From: Patella vulgata
Taxonomy: Eukaryota > Mollusca > Gastropoda > Patellidae
Direction: 5' to 3'
Length of the DNA: 64,000 nucleotides
Assembly: GCF_932274485.2 (NCBI RefSeq)
Contig: NC_065887.2
Span: 8,032,001 to 8,096,000 of the forward strand
Part shown: positions 51,934 to 63,030 of the stretch, piece by piece
Position numbering within the stretch: the first letter of the stretch is position 1
How the letters are laid out: every line of letters starts with the position of its first letter
Notes under the pieces: model-generated
Told to the model about the DNA's origin: nothing
Seen by the model: the letters and a program-made list of their open reading frames with translations, nothing else
The model's database searches: none
Position numbers and translations under genes: made by a program

Positions 51934-51995
51934 CCCGAGGCCACACCCAGATTGTTAGTAAACCGTTACCTAACTCACCGAGTCACCGTGAGGCT

Positions 51996-53482
51996 ACCAG
52001 GTTGATAATACTCGTAATTTTCAATATCAATATTTTTTTTTTTATGAAACTAAAAAAAAATAGTAACAACCCTGCCAATTATATTTAAAGGAAATGAAAA
52101 ACGCCCAGTGGGTGCTGGTGCGCTATGAACATAAACCTATTGAATTCATTTTGTCTGGTATTGAGTTTAGAGAAGAAAGCAAAGTATTGACTGACATGAG
52201 AAACGAGGGAAACCCTATTTAAACTCAGTAACCATCGAGAAATCGTTATAACGATTGGTTAAGTGTGGTCTTATTATTCATAATATGTCGTCAAATGACT
52301 TTAATATATCGTATATTGACGATATGTCAATCGAAGATAGCTGGCTAAAAAAATACATAATAGTTTGTATGCTTGACAGAAACACGGTAAAATTACTCTG
52401 TTATTTTATAGCCCAGAAGAAATCTACGACGTTTCGGCCACAGCTTGTTAAACCGTAATCGCACGTAAAATCGCGTGGGATGAATGTTTAATATTTTAAC
52501 ATTTATTAGACGTAAATAATTCCACTGCAAAGTTTTATTACGACTTTGTGTTAGTAGTGTGACACCTTTTTACTTGTGTGCCGTAAACAGCCAATGAGAA
52601 TGCAGCCGACATCAGATTTTATGTAAACGAAACATATGATTTTGATTAGGATTAATCTCAACCAGTGCAGTGCGGTGCAGTGCGGTGCGGTGCGGTGCGG
52701 TGCGGTGCGGTGCGGTGCGGTGCAGTGCAGTGCAGTGCAGTAAAATTTTACGTTTTTAGCGGGCGGTGGCGAAACCAGTCTCTTGACTGGCCTTTCCTGA
52801 ATTCAAAGATCAAATATTAGTGTATTCGTCCAACAGCGACCCAAATAAAGTATCAATAAGGCGGCATTCATTAGTACCGCCAGACAAAGGGCAATAACGC
52901 TAAAGCTAAAACACTTAGAAATTGAACAGATTTACTTTCCAAAAGGCAATTTCAAACACCAAGACTTTGAAATTGAACAGTTGTAAATATAACAGTGTAA
53001 TCTAAAGTAAAATAGCGAGGTTTTTCACCCAAGTAGCTAGATAATACTGTTTAATTTCTTTTAACGATTTTATAATCTCCATCCATATATCACCGCAACT
53101 TGTTAACGGATATTGTACAATTCCAGCTTTTCCTCGGCTATATCATCTTTTTAACAAATCGGAAATAATTTTTATTCTTCGGTTCAAGATATTTTCAATC
53201 GGTTTGTTTGTTTAGTCGGCGGATCCGGAATTGGGGTGTGGCTGCTAATTTAGTGATATTTCGGCTCCATAGCCCACAGTTCCTCGGTTATATGAATTTG
53301 ATTAATTCCCTTATCGCATGCTGCATTGCCGTATACCTTCTATAATTAGCTCTACTGTTGGTGCAGAAACCCCCGATTTCATTTCCCCACTCGTTTTGGT
53401 GCCTATTTTGCCAAATGTCTCCGAAAAAAGGTTCATTTCAGTACCAATATTCGTGCGAACTTGCTGTGTGACAGGTTGTTTT
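51996..53482. other. Low-repeat sequence with one pentanucleotide array
   Basis: Apart from the array at 52665 no family or exon was recognised. ORFs are below 70 codons and without domains. Confidence 0.4.
52665..52741 (+). repeat. (TGCGG/TGCAG)n pentanucleotide array
   Basis: About fifteen units, TGCGG in the middle and TGCAG at both edges, consistent with expansion from the centre. Confidence 0.95.
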
Positions 53483-53785
53483 CCTAGAATATTTGAGGGG
53501 GTTGGATGACTGAATGGTTAGCACGTGCGCGCTGTATCATAAGGTCTGTCATTGAATCAATTGACTTGGGTTTGATTTCCTTGTTGTACGTGACAAGGAG
53601 TGGGGTGGCCTGTCCAGCCTCGTGGGTTTTCCCCGGGTCCTCCGTTTTCCCCCCATTGCTAAAGACCCCTACGCGCAAGCGAATTATTGAAATAAAATTG
53701 AACCATAATATGTTAGTCCCGAAATGACCTAGTTTGTGTCGAGTGGACGTTAAACCCCATTTCTCTCTCTGTCCCTAGAATACTT
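53483..53785 (+). mobile_element. SINE-A copy, full length, with target duplication
   Basis: CCTAGAATATTT (53483-53494) and CCTAGAATACTT (53774-53785) flank 279 bp from GAGGGGGTTGGATGACTG to TTTCTCTCTCTGTC. Confidence 0.92.
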
Positions 53786-54236
53786 TATTGAAGCCACTCC
53801 TATGGACCACACAGCAACTCTAGCACAAGAGCTGTACACTCGGTACATTTCAAGAAACAATGTACCATTAAACCATACTTAACGGACTAGCTCGGTCGTT
53901 CGTTAAAAGTTAACAATAGAACGTCGTTTGGTAATTATAAATCAGAACAATAAAGAGTTTTGTTTACATATTTCAACTATTTCGTCTTACTAAATGTCAT
54001 TCAAGCAACATTTGTTTTTTTTCTTTGATCGATTTTACCAGATCTACAGAGATGGGTCACAAGACAACCTTCTTCGTTAAACAAAATAAAAATAATATAA
54101 TAAATCCGAGATCATTTTATAGATGACATTTTTCAACGTAAACACGTGATGTAAATTACCGGGTTATGGAGAATGATAACCTCTTACCCGGATTATTATG
54201 TAGAATAATAACTTATTATGTTCCCTATATCACAAT
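53786..54236. other. AT-rich sequence without recognised feature
   Basis: No gene or repeat family recognised. Confidence 0.4.
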
Positions 54237-54486
54237 TCGCGCTACGATTGAAATCGTGGTTTTAGTCGTGGAGTAATCGTGGTAATCCTATCCGATCTTA
54301 TCATACATTGAGGTCAGTCGTAGCAATCGTGTTGATCGTATCGAAACGTATCCGAACGTATCTGCACGTACCAGATCGTGGACTCAATAGGGACAATCCA
54401 ATCGAAACGCATCGCACGACAGTAGGAACCTGGCCTTAGTGTCTATACTGTCGTAACGCATAGCACGACAGTGTGAACCTAGCATT
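54237..54486. mobile_element. R6 inverted-repeat element
   Basis: Inverted relative of 16348-16586: GATTGAAATCGTGGTTTTAG, GATCGTATCGAAACGTATCC. Its right end is partly duplicated (GCACGACAGTAGGAACC and GCACGACAGTGTGAACC). Confidence 0.75.
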
Positions 54487-55072
54487 ACTGTTGTTGACTT
54501 ATCGACATGGAAACATGTCATCTTATGACAAGTTTTATTGTTAACAAATGTCGCGCTATTCAACGTGTTTACTGTGTTTTTTAATGCCATGTTAACATCG
54601 GTCGTTCTGGTTCACGGGAAGATCTATACGTACGTTTACAATTCGATAATCAACCAGATCGATAATCGGAATATTTCCTTCCTTTGTATTTTTATGTTAT
54701 CAACAAAAGTTTATCTTTTCTTTTCTTATATCGAATTAAATGGTTCCGTACTTGAACCGTCCCGTTGTTACCCTGCGTTACATCCCTCTATTAACCCGAT
54801 CGATTTATGCAGCAACACTCGACCAGTACTTAAAACATCTACCATTATATATTATTTTTAATATAGAAAAGTCGTTATATAGTTTACACTAGCAGCTTTT
54901 AATGGGATAAATCGATATTAATGGTTTCTGTGTCGAGAACATCTTCGCCACCCAATTTTCTAATCTCTACAACTTCATGTAAATCGAGTAAATACGTGGT
55001 TTGTCACCACATCTGCTGAGGTTTTGTTATTTGGTACGTTTATTGGCCGCCCTTACTTCCTTCCTCCTTTGG
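54487..55072. other. AT-rich sequence without recognised feature
   Basis: A 107-codon ORF at 54538 has no recognisable domain. Confidence 0.4.
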
Positions 55073-55395
55073 GGTTTAACGTCCGCTTTTACCTAGTGTG
55101 ATATCGCAGACAAGTGTATCCAGGGGAAACTTGCGAGAGGGGCCGAATAAGAGGTTCGACTTGCACAGGATAGCATATGGAGACGGTTGAGTCGATAAGA
55201 GGCCTAATCGATTCCGTTTCCTAATGATAGATGCGTTACGAGTCCACGATCTGGTACGTGCAGAAACGTTCGGATACGTTTCGATACCACGATGACGATT
55301 GCTACGACTGACCACAATGTTTTAGTGTTAGGGCTAGGTCTAGTGTTAGCGCTAGCCCTGTTTACCTATCGTGACTTCTGGCCACATCTGCAGTT
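55073..55395. mobile_element. Mosaic of SINE-variant tail, R6 and R7 fragments
   Basis: 55073-55115 matches the tail of the SINE variant at 21085 (CTAGTGTGATATCGCAGAC). 55226-55318 is R6 (TTCGGATACGTTTCGATACC). 55322-55395 is the R7 centre (GTGTTAGCGCTAGCCCTGTT). Confidence 0.65.
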
Positions 55396-55409
55396 GGTCT
55401 TAATTTGTA

Positions 55410-55648
55410 GAGAGGGAGGGGGGCGGTAACGTCCACTCGACACAAACTAGGTCATTACGGGACTAATATATGGTTCAAATTTTTTTCAATAATTCGCTTA
55501 CGCGTAGGGGTCTTTAGCTGTGGAGGGAAACTGGAGGACCCGGAGAAAACCCACGACGTTGGACAGGCGACCCTACTCCTTGTCACGTACAACCGGGGAA
55601 TCGAAACCACGCCTCTTGACTCAATGACAGATCTTATGATCTAACGCG
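55410..55648 (-). mobile_element. SINE-A copy, head shortened
   Basis: GGTAACGTCCACTCGACAC, GGAGGACCCGGAGAAAACCC, GAATCGAAACCACGCC, ATGACAGATCTTATGAT. Confidence 0.9.
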
Positions 55649-55743
55649 TTAATTATACTCGGATTATCGTCGATGTTAAACAGTAACATTCCAGTCATGT
55701 TGTTATTCTGGTTGAGAACAATATCTACAAACATATGTATTAT

Positions 55744-55810
55744 TATTTGTTAATTCCAATAAATATTTGTTAATTCCAATAAATAATTGTTCATTCCAAT
55801 AAATATTTGC
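55744..55810 (+). repeat. 20 bp tandem repeat, three to four units
   Basis: ATTTGTTAATTCCAATAAAT units with small changes. Confidence 0.9.
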
Positions 55811-55936
55811 ATCCTTTGCGAAGAATAAAAATTAAAAAAAAACCACACAAGTAGATAATCAAACTTAGAGATAGCAAAAAGATTAATCATTCGTGATAAT
55901 GTTACTTTTCACGTAGGATTTCGATATCGTATTCAA

Positions 55937-56222
55937 GGGAGCCGCTTACCCGGAGGTCCTGGGTTCGATAGCGGTGTTGGTCGCCAAAGTTCCTCGTTAC
56001 TCGTCTGGTCTGTTCCCATTTGTCAGTGATGCAGGTTGGAGGGCCTGACAAGGACAGTGCCTAGTCGTTTGGATGGAACGGAAAAACCGAGATCCCGTGT
56101 AGACGTTTGCATCTACGCGTAAAAGAACCCTTGACAGTTCGAAAGCAAGTTTGTTTTGTCTGGGCAAAATGTCCCCGTATGTGCAGGAAAATAGGACTTT
56201 AAATCCCATATCATTCATTCAC
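55937..56222 (+). mobile_element. SINE-B copy, diverged
   Basis: GGGAGCCGCTTACCCGGAGG, CTGGGTTCGATAGCGG, GAGGGCCTGACAAGGACAG, CGTAAAAGAACCCTTGACAG and TTTAAATCCCATATCATTC. Confidence 0.8.
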
Positions 56223-56228
56223 TTACTT

Positions 56229-56669
56229 ACATACATTATGACGTCACATTAATAATGATGTCATAGTATTAATCATACATTATGTAAGAGCTAAAACCGC
56301 CTATTGCACGTCTTTCTTTAGGCCTGAAATGTTTTCTAAATTATTAATTAGACATTAATTATCTTATCCAGACCATAATCAACTCTCGATGCCATCGGAT
56401 GCCTTCTATTTTAAGTAGATATAAACGGTCGGGCCATTTAATGATTTAATTTTAAAATGGAGAAGCGAGGCTAAGACTCGTCGAATGACCAGTACGGTGG
56501 TTACGATCAATGCACAAATCTGGTCAAAATTACAACTATTGATAACTTTGCTCAAAATAAAGTAATTTGAATGAAATTTTCAATATATTTATTTTGCATT
56601 ATCTATTTTTGAAATATGATAGCGAGAATGGCTAGCTTTTTATCTAAGTCTTACATAATGCCCTTTTAA
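56229..56669 (-). mobile_element. MITE-1 copy with doubled head
   Basis: ACATACATTATGACGTCACA and ATGATGTCATAG precede TTAATCATACATTATGTAAG. Body ends CTTACATAATGCCCTTTTAA. Same doubled-head form as 24539. Confidence 0.85.
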
Positions 56670-56755
56670 TATAGATAATATGATGGATTTTCTCAGCATT
56701 TTCACACACAGCCCATGCCATATGTATTACATAATTTTGATGTCCTTAGTGGGGT

Positions 56756-57005
56756 CCAAGGCTAAATAGGGGGGTTGGATGGCCGAATGATTAGCACGTG
56801 CGTGCTGTATCATAAAAGCCTGTCATTGAGTCAACTGGCGTGGTTTCGAATCCCCGGTTGTACGTGACAAGGAGTAGGGTCGCCTGTCCAACCTCGTGGG
56901 TTTTCTCCGGGTCCTCCGGTTTCCTCCCACTGCTAAATTATTGAAATAAAACCATATGTTAGTCCCGAAATGACCTAGTTTGTGTCGAGTGGACGTTAAA
57001 CCCCA

Positions 57006-57039
<34 letters not shown>

Positions 57040-57052
57040 CAAGGCTAAATAG
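56756..57052 (+). mobile_element. SINE-A copy with exact 14 bp target duplication
   Basis: CCAAGGCTAAATAG at 56756-56769 and 57039-57052. Between is a SINE-A with a short deletion after CCCACTGCTAAA and a long (TC)n tail. Confidence 0.95.
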
Positions 57053-57271
57053 AATCTAAGACACAAGTAAATTCATCAAATGGGAAATAGTATCAGGTCT
57101 TCTAGAGAGAGCCAACAAAACCTGCCCTGCGAATGACACTAGCGAATATTCATAGCTAATAGCCAACCGAGAACAGCATTTCTGAAGTCGGAGCTACCCG
57201 GTAGGAGCTACCTGCTGGGACCACGTTTCCCAACTGCAGTTGTCAAAAAAAATCTCATTTTTTCCAATCTG

Positions 57272-57591
57272 ATTTCGTTTCGTTTTTTTTATAGTTAAAT
57301 TTCGTTTTATTTGTCTGTACTACACAAGGATTTGGAAGAGTTGTTATATAACCAGCGTTCTGGATAGCGTGAGGGATTAGCCAATGAAACCATCTGTCAC
57401 GGCGACTGCTTGGCGTACGATGCACGGACCTGTGGGTAAACCACTAGAAACGCCAACGCTAATTAATTAATCAATGTCTGACGCCATAGAGTCAAAAGCC
57501 GCTCGAACGACCCCTGACGTGACCTCCCAGTACAACTGGTCAAATCTGTATGTATTGTAGGCCATCGAAAGTAAAAAAAACGAAACGAAAT
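57272..57591 (-). mobile_element. R5 element with both inverted ends
   Basis: ATTTCGTTTCGTTTTTTTT and AAAAAAAACGAAACGAAAT are 19 bp inverted repeats, exact. Interior shared with 6609-6893. Non-coding. Confidence 0.85.
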
Positions 57592-57629
57592 GTAGATCTA
57601 TATTTTAATCAGATTGCATTTTGTCTTTA

Positions 57630-57977
57630 TGGAGCCACGGTGGCTAAGTGGGTAAAACGCTGGCTCGCTAGCCTGGAGGTCGCGTGTTCGGGATTTTCCG
57701 ACCTGGTTTCCTCTTGTCAGTGGTGCAGAACGGAGGGCCTGACAAGAACAGCTGTCTAGTCGCTCGTATGGGACGAAAAACCGAGGTCCCGTGTATACAT
57801 TGACATGCACGTAAAAGATCCCTTGACAGTTGGAATTCCATATAAGAGTAGGCCATAGTGCCGCTGCCTGGGCAAAAACTTCCCTCATAGCACACTGTAT
57901 GGCGTACACCCGTCTTCATTAGACCAGTTGGAGAAGAACAGTAGGACGTTAAATTCCATACCATTTCATTTTCATTT
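57630..57977 (+). mobile_element. SINE-B copy, near full length
   Basis: GGAGCCACGGTGGCTAAGTG, a small deletion over the B box (GTGTTCGGGATTTTCC), CACGTAAAAGATCCC and TTAAATTCCATACCATTTC. Confidence 0.9.
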
Positions 57978-58882
57978 GTGTAAGAACTTTTGTAAAACGC
58001 ATTTAATTCTGGTCAAGTAACTGAGTACAAATTCCTGTTGTTAAATGAATGGATGTTACCCCGATCCTCATTCTACACCTGTCATAATACACAAACACAA
58101 CAAACACACGTGCACATGCACGTTCTTGTATCCATCCGCCATAAAGTCGAAATCTCAAAGTTCATACACTGTAAACTTCTGCATTGGACGAGTGGAGCAA
58201 AAACCGTGGACGACCAGACCTGAAATTTAAATTCAAATTAACCTTTCCAATGTGAAAAGTTCACAAAGAATTGAATCTCTGCTTTCAGTTCTTGTAAATT
58301 CCTTAAAACATGTACCAAGAATACGCGCCAAGGAAAATAAACTGCCAAATCCATGATCTTATCTTCATCTGAATCTTATAAAATGGAAATGGGTAAAAAC
58401 CTGGTATATTTTTTCTACTCGCCCCGAATGTCAGCTCCCCATTAAATGGTTTTAAGAAAGTTTATTATTTTGCGACATTTGGATCGAGTTACGGCACGGT
58501 TATATTTTTAAAAATGGCGGCGTGTAAAAATAAACTACTGGTCGTCAAGAATAACCCGAGACAATACACCACACGAATCACGGCGGTGTCTGTGAAAATA
58601 TTACCATAATGCCAACAGAAAACACGGGAAGTCCATTTACATGTTATTAGTAGACGCCTAGCTTTCAGTTGTGCTTATCTCAGGATAAATAAATGTTCAA
58701 ACTTCAGTGCCGTGGGCGCATCGAGAATCTGGAACGATTGTTTGATAGACTGCTGATCCAAACGTCTGTTTTAGTTGAGCGATGTTGTTTAACCTTTATG
58801 AGCTATTTCCTAAAATTTGAGCTCATTTCTATAACGAATCGAGTGTAAGATTTCAGGTTTCGGAATGTCTTCTTTGATACGT
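57978..58882. other. Repeat-poor sequence
   Basis: No transposon family recognised; contains the small ORF at 58514. Overlapping 61-codon ORFs at 58038 have no domain. Confidence 0.4.
58514..58609 (+). other. 31-codon ORF under a YY1-like site, possible gene start
   Basis: AAAAATGGCGGCG matches the YY1 core and a strong initiation context (A at -3, G at +4). The frame reads MAACKNKLLVVKNNPRQYTT, then RITAVSVKILP, and stops. It could be a first exon, a short peptide or chance. Not recognised as a family. Confidence 0.2.
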
Positions 58883-59232
58883 AGGAGTCACGGTGGCTCA
58901 GTGAGTATCGTTAACAAGGACTTCCGGTGTTGGGCGCTAAAGTACTTCGCGATTTTCCAGCTGGTTTCCCCTTATCAGCGGGGCAGGGTGAAGGGTCCGA
59001 AAATATGTTCCGATCGGTTTAAAAAAAAAAAGGTTTCCGTGTACTGGTTGGCATCCACGTAACAGGATCCTTATTGATTTTTGTAATTCACGATAGAAGT
59101 AGGTCGTAGTGTCGCTGTCCGGGCAAAATTTCCCTCATAGCGCACTGCATGGGTATGACCGTCTTCATTAGCCCAGTCGAAGCAGAACAGTTGGACGTTA
59201 AACCCCATATCATTTCATTTTCATTTCAATTC
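58883..59232 (+). mobile_element. SINE-B copy, diverged in the 5' half
   Basis: GGAGTCACGGTGGCTCAGTG, ATCCACGTAACAGGATCC, GTCCGGGCAAAATTTCCC, CATTAGCCCAGTCGAAG, ACGTTAAACCCCATATC. Confidence 0.85.
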
Positions 59233-59509
59233 TTTAATCTGTAGATTCCGAGATTGGAGACACGACTATCTGTAATGTTAGTTGTTCTAAAGGTCCGTGA
59301 TTTTGCCCTTTCTGACATCTATGAAGACGTGGGTTCCACCTGAGGTAGGGAGAACAGGGGCGCCCGGCAACAGTAGTCGTGGTGTTCTCTGGGTTCGGTT
59401 CCAAGGATTGCATTGAGTAGTAGACTTAATGCGTTAAAGAAATAACTTCGTTTCCCGAAGCTACCTGGGTTTGTCTCGACGGTGTTCAGGTGTACACCTA
59501 GGTAACGTT

Positions 59510-59515
<6 letters not shown>

Positions 59516-59558
<43 letters not shown>
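59516..59558. repeat. (TC)n microsatellite
   Basis: About 21 TC units directly before a SINE-A head. It may be the tail of an older SINE-A whose body is lost. Confidence 0.95.
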
Positions 59559-59560
<2 letters not shown>

Positions 59561-59561
59561 G

Positions 59562-59800
59562 GGGGTGGGGGTGGATGACCGAATGGTTAGCACGTGCGCG
59601 CTATATTACAAGGTATGTCCGGCGTGGTTTCATTTCCCCGGTTGTATATGACAAAGAGTAAAGTAACTCCGGTTTCCTCTCACTGCTAAAGACCCCTACG
59701 CGGAACCAAATTATTGAAATAAATTGAACCATTTGTTAGTCCCGAAATGACCTAGTTTAGCGGACGATAAAACCAACCCCTCTCTCTCTCTCTCTCTGTT
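59562..59800 (+). mobile_element. SINE-A copy, internally deleted
   Basis: GGGGGTGGATGACCGAATGG, GGCGTGGTTTCATTTCCCC, direct jump to CTCCGGTTTCCTCTCACTG, then the TC tail. Confidence 0.85.
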
Positions 59801-59801
59801 T

Positions 59802-59839
<38 letters not shown>

Positions 59840-60164
59840 AGTGGGGGGTGGGCAAAATACCACATCCAACAACCTACCATCTATTAACCGCTCAGTTTTA
59901 GAATTTATAAGTCGGGCTGACTCTCTGTCAGAATACCAACACCAACAGATGACGTTATGTTGAATGAATAGGGTAGAAGATCTTGTTAGAGTTAATGATG
60001 ATAATGGAAGAATTGAGTTTTTATCAACCGATGTTGAGAAAAACAACAGAGCGAGAAACATCTGGAGAGTAGGATAAATAAACGAAGAGACAGATGGGAG
60101 GAATGATTTGATGGAAGATAAAAGCTTGTATTTCTAGATATACATCTATGGGTTGGAGGTATAC

Positions 60165-60165
<1 letters not shown>
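59801..60165. other. (TC)n continuation and unrecognised sequence
   Basis: 59811-59837 is TC-rich. The rest shows no gene or family. Confidence 0.5.
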
Positions 60166-60199
<34 letters not shown>

Positions 60200-60350
60200 A
60201 TGGTTCAATTTTATTTCAATAATTCGTTTGCGCGTAGGGGTCTTTAGCAGTGGGAGGAAACCGAAGAACTCGTAGAAAACCCACTGGGCTGGACAGGCAA
60301 CCCTAATCCTTGTCACGTACAACCAGGCAATCTAAACCACGTGAGTTGTA
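60166..60350 (-). mobile_element. SINE-A copy, both ends short
   Basis: (GA)n, ACATGGTTCAATTTTATTTC, GGAAACCGAAGAACTCG, CTTGTCACGTACAACCAGG. Confidence 0.85.
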
Positions 60351-60495
60351 TAGACAATAAGTTCGAGATCTATAAAAGTTGGTCTGTATGGACAGGGTCT
60401 AGGAGCCGGTAAAAGAGGTTGGCCCATATAGGCAGGTTTCGGAGGCTTAAAATCTGTTGGTTCTATCGACAGAGAATTGTTTTACTTATGTGAAG

Positions 60496-60815
60496 GTATA
60501 GACCAGTGGTTCTCAACCCTTTTTTGCCAAAGGCGCACCCTGGAATACATGGAAAAAAAAGCTAAATATATGAAAAATATTTGAATTTTAAAAAATAAAA
60601 ACATGACAAGTCAGACGTAAGAAGACATAGGCCTACAACTGTAGACACGTGGAATGACTCAAACTAAATAAAGAAAAACACAGCTATGAACTTATCAGTA
60701 GACACCAATGGGGGATCTCGTGTTTTTTTCGCATTTTCTTCGAGTGCCGTTCAAAATTTCGCGGCACACTTAGGAAGATCTCGCGGCACACTGGTCAAGA
60801 ATCACTAGTATTGAC
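60496..60815 (+). mobile_element. hAT-type element with 8 bp target duplication
   Basis: CAGTGGTTCTCAACCC at 60504 and AAGAATCACTA to 60807 are inverted ends. GTATAGAC (60496-60503) and GTATTGAC (60808-60815) match at seven of eight bases. Interior CGCGGCACACTTAGGAAGAT is the complement of the copy at 25089. Confidence 0.9.
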
Positions 60816-61102
60816 GGAGGTTTCCGAGGCGTATAAGCAGTTGGCTGTATAGAAGTGTTTTAGAGATTTGTTTACGTGAAGGTGGTTTCTACTAGTAATC
60901 CGCCAGATATTGAATGTAGATGGTTTACTTGTTCAATTCTTGTAAAGAAAATACAATGTCTTCTCGCTTCATTTATGACGGAATTTAAACACACCGTATG
61001 TCAACAGGTGCACATGCTACTGACCAGATTTCAGTGCAGATACGTAGCTGGAAATACAAACGGTCCTGGCAAACATTTTGTAATAAAATTCCAATAATGA
61101 AT

Positions 61103-61183
61103 TAAATTGAAAAGGTGTTTTAACATCTTACTTGTCGGAATCCACTTAGCTAATGAAGACGGACATACACCATCAAGTGTAAT
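61103..61183 (-). mobile_element. SINE-B 3' fragment
   Basis: GGTGTTTTAACATCTTAC, GCTAATGAAGACGGACATAC. Confidence 0.65.
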
Positions 61184-61187
61184 AGTG

Positions 61188-61384
61188 CTAAGTCTCGAAT
61201 AACAAGTATCGTTGTTACGATAACAAACAATATATTAGTCAAAACTTTAAACAGTCATAACTTCACTCAGAATAAAGTAATTGGAATGGACGTTTCGAAA
61301 TATTCGTTTTTCATTATCTACTTTGGAACTATTATAGCACGAACGGTCAGCTTTTTATCTAAATCTTAAGTAATGCATCTTTCA
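61188..61384 (-). mobile_element. MITE-1 half
   Basis: TCAGAATAAAGTAATTGGAA, TTTTTCATTATCTACTTTGG, CTATTATAGC and AAGTAATGCATCTTTCA. The other end is missing. Confidence 0.7.
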
Positions 61385-61499
61385 TGACGTCGAATTATTT
61401 TTACAATAATAAAGGTGGAAACGGTTTGTTGCAAATACTTCCTAATATGGTTATGCCATATTATCTTTACTGAGGATCGGATGAAGAGAGTGGGGGTGG

Positions 61500-61618
61500 T
61501 GGGTGTGCAAGAGATTGGGCGGTGTCGGGGTGGCAGAACGTGGGCGGGCGGGGTCGGGGTGGTAGAGAGTGGGCGGGTTAGGGGTGGCAGAGAGTGGGCG
61601 GGTTAGGGGTGGCAGAGA
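61500..61618 (+). repeat. G-rich ~25 bp minisatellite
   Basis: GGGGTGGCAGAGAGTGGGCG-type units, four or so. Multiple GGG/GGGG runs could form G-quadruplexes. Confidence 0.85.
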
Positions 61619-61778
61619 TAAGACATTGTTTATACGGGATCTTTAAGGTAGTTAGACGCCATGTTTTGGTTGATATCATAGTATGATATTTGACATGAAG
61701 GTGCTAAAATATATAAAATGGTGTTGAGTACAGAGAAAGGTGCACCAGTTGAACCCATCAATAGTCTCACTGTACAAC

Positions 61779-62270
61779 CAGGGGTCACCAGTTTGTCCGG
61801 CCCGCCGTTGCATTCTGAAAAAAAAAACATGCTGTAGCTACTTACACTTGTTACATAACGTATATCGTATCGCCAGTAACGTCTCGCGCTATGGGTATGT
61901 GTTGTTGCTAGGCCAAGGTTTTGTATAAACTTTTTATAAATGTCATAGTGCCGCTGCCCGTGCAAAATTTCCGTCATCGCACACTGTATAGCGTATGCCC
62001 GTCTTCATTAGCCCAGTCGGAGCCGAACAGTAGGACGTTAAACCCCATTTCAGACTTGGTAACATTTTGGTAAGATTAAAATATTTCTATTATTTTGTAT
62101 ATTTCATGTATTGATAAATAGATAGAATGTGTATCCTTATTTTTTGTGTACATCCAGTGTATTCTGTATTCTTGATACAGTGTATTGTATTAAACAAAAT
62201 ATTTATCCGGCTCGCGCTCGGCATTCTTTCAGTTATGTCTGGCCCACTATGAATATAGTTTGATGACCAG
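61779..62270. mobile_element. hAT-like element interrupted by SINE-B
   Basis: Starts CAGGGGTCACCAGTTTGTCC and ends GTTTGATGACCAGG. Both sides carry CCGGCCCG / CTGGCCCAC words. No transposase. The SINE-B at 61938 lies inside. Confidence 0.65.
61938..62052 (+). mobile_element. SINE-B copy, 5' truncated
   Basis: CATAGTGCCGCTGCCCGTGC, CATTAGCCCAGTCGGAGC, ACGTTAAACCCCATTTC. Confidence 0.9.
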
Positions 62271-62350
62271 GCGAAAATTTCTCGTCCTACACGGGGATCA
62301 CTTAAACAATATTTTATATATGTTCGAACCCGAAACCTGCGTGCTAGTGA

Positions 62351-62640
62351 GGGAGCCGCGGTGGCTCAGTGAGTAAGACGTTGGCTCGCTAACAGGGAGG
62401 TCTCACGTTCGCTCCCCGTGTTGACCGAGAAACTTTCCTGCCCCCCCCCCCGCTTATCAGTAGTGCAGAAGGGAGGGCAAGGAAAATGTCTAATCATTTG
62501 GATGGAATTTATAACCGAGGTCACATGTACATATTGGTGTGTACGTAAAGGAACCCTGTACAGTTGGAATTCTGTCCGGGCAAAATTGCACTCATAGCAC
62601 ATGTCCGTTTTCATTTCGCCTAGTCGGTGTGAGTGAAATA
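62351..62640 (+). mobile_element. SINE-B copy, tail displaced
   Basis: GGAGCCGCGGTGGCTCAGTG, CACGTTCGCTCCCCG, AAAGGAACCCTGTACAG, GTCCGGGCAAAATTGCAC, CGCCTAGTCGGTG. A matching CGCTAGTCGGTGCAG and ACGTTAAAC lie at 62976-63006, beyond MITE-1. Confidence 0.8.
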
Positions 62641-62647
62641 GCTTTAT

Positions 62648-62971
62648 TTAAACATACATTATGCCTATTGCATATCTTTCTGTAGACCTGAAATGTTATA
62701 TAAACTATTAATTAGGCATTAATTAACATGAAAATATCATAATCAACCCTCGCTCCCATCCTATCTGTCCGATTTTCATTGGATTTGAATCCGACCTGCT
62801 GTTCGACGTCCGTTGATGATTAAACGCAAACGTGGATAATCACGACTTTGTTAATTATTCTGACAACGGTAACAATGACGATCGAGGCTACACAGATTTT
62901 GAAATAATCCCTTTACATCATTTCGCGAGAACTGCCAACTCTTTCTCTAACCTTCCATAATGTTTCTTTAA
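62648..62971 (-). mobile_element. MITE-1 copy next to or within SINE-B
   Basis: TTAAACATACATTATGCCTA to TTCCATAATGTTTCTTTAA, bounded by TTAA. SINE-B sequence on both sides suggests insertion into that SINE. Confidence 0.85.
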
Positions 62972-63030
62972 CGTACGCTAGTCGGTGCAGAAAAGTAGGA
63001 CGTTAAACTCAGTGAGCCACCGTGTATACA
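62972..63030 (+). mobile_element. SINE-B tail piece and inverted head piece
   Basis: CGCTAGTCGGTGCAGAAAAG and ACGTTAAAC are tail. CAGTGAGCCACCGTG is the complement of a SINE-B head. Confidence 0.65.

Larger units (their letters stand above)
51496..51995 (-). mobile_element. SINE-B copy broken by two insertions
   Basis: Reverse SINE-B from GAAATGGGATTTAAAGTCC, through CCCGGGCAGTGGCG, TTTTTCGTCCTATCCGAA, ACTGACAAGGGGAAACC, to CTAACTCACCGAGTCACCGT. Interrupted by a SINE-B stub at 51634 and a MITE at 51790. Confidence 0.85.
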
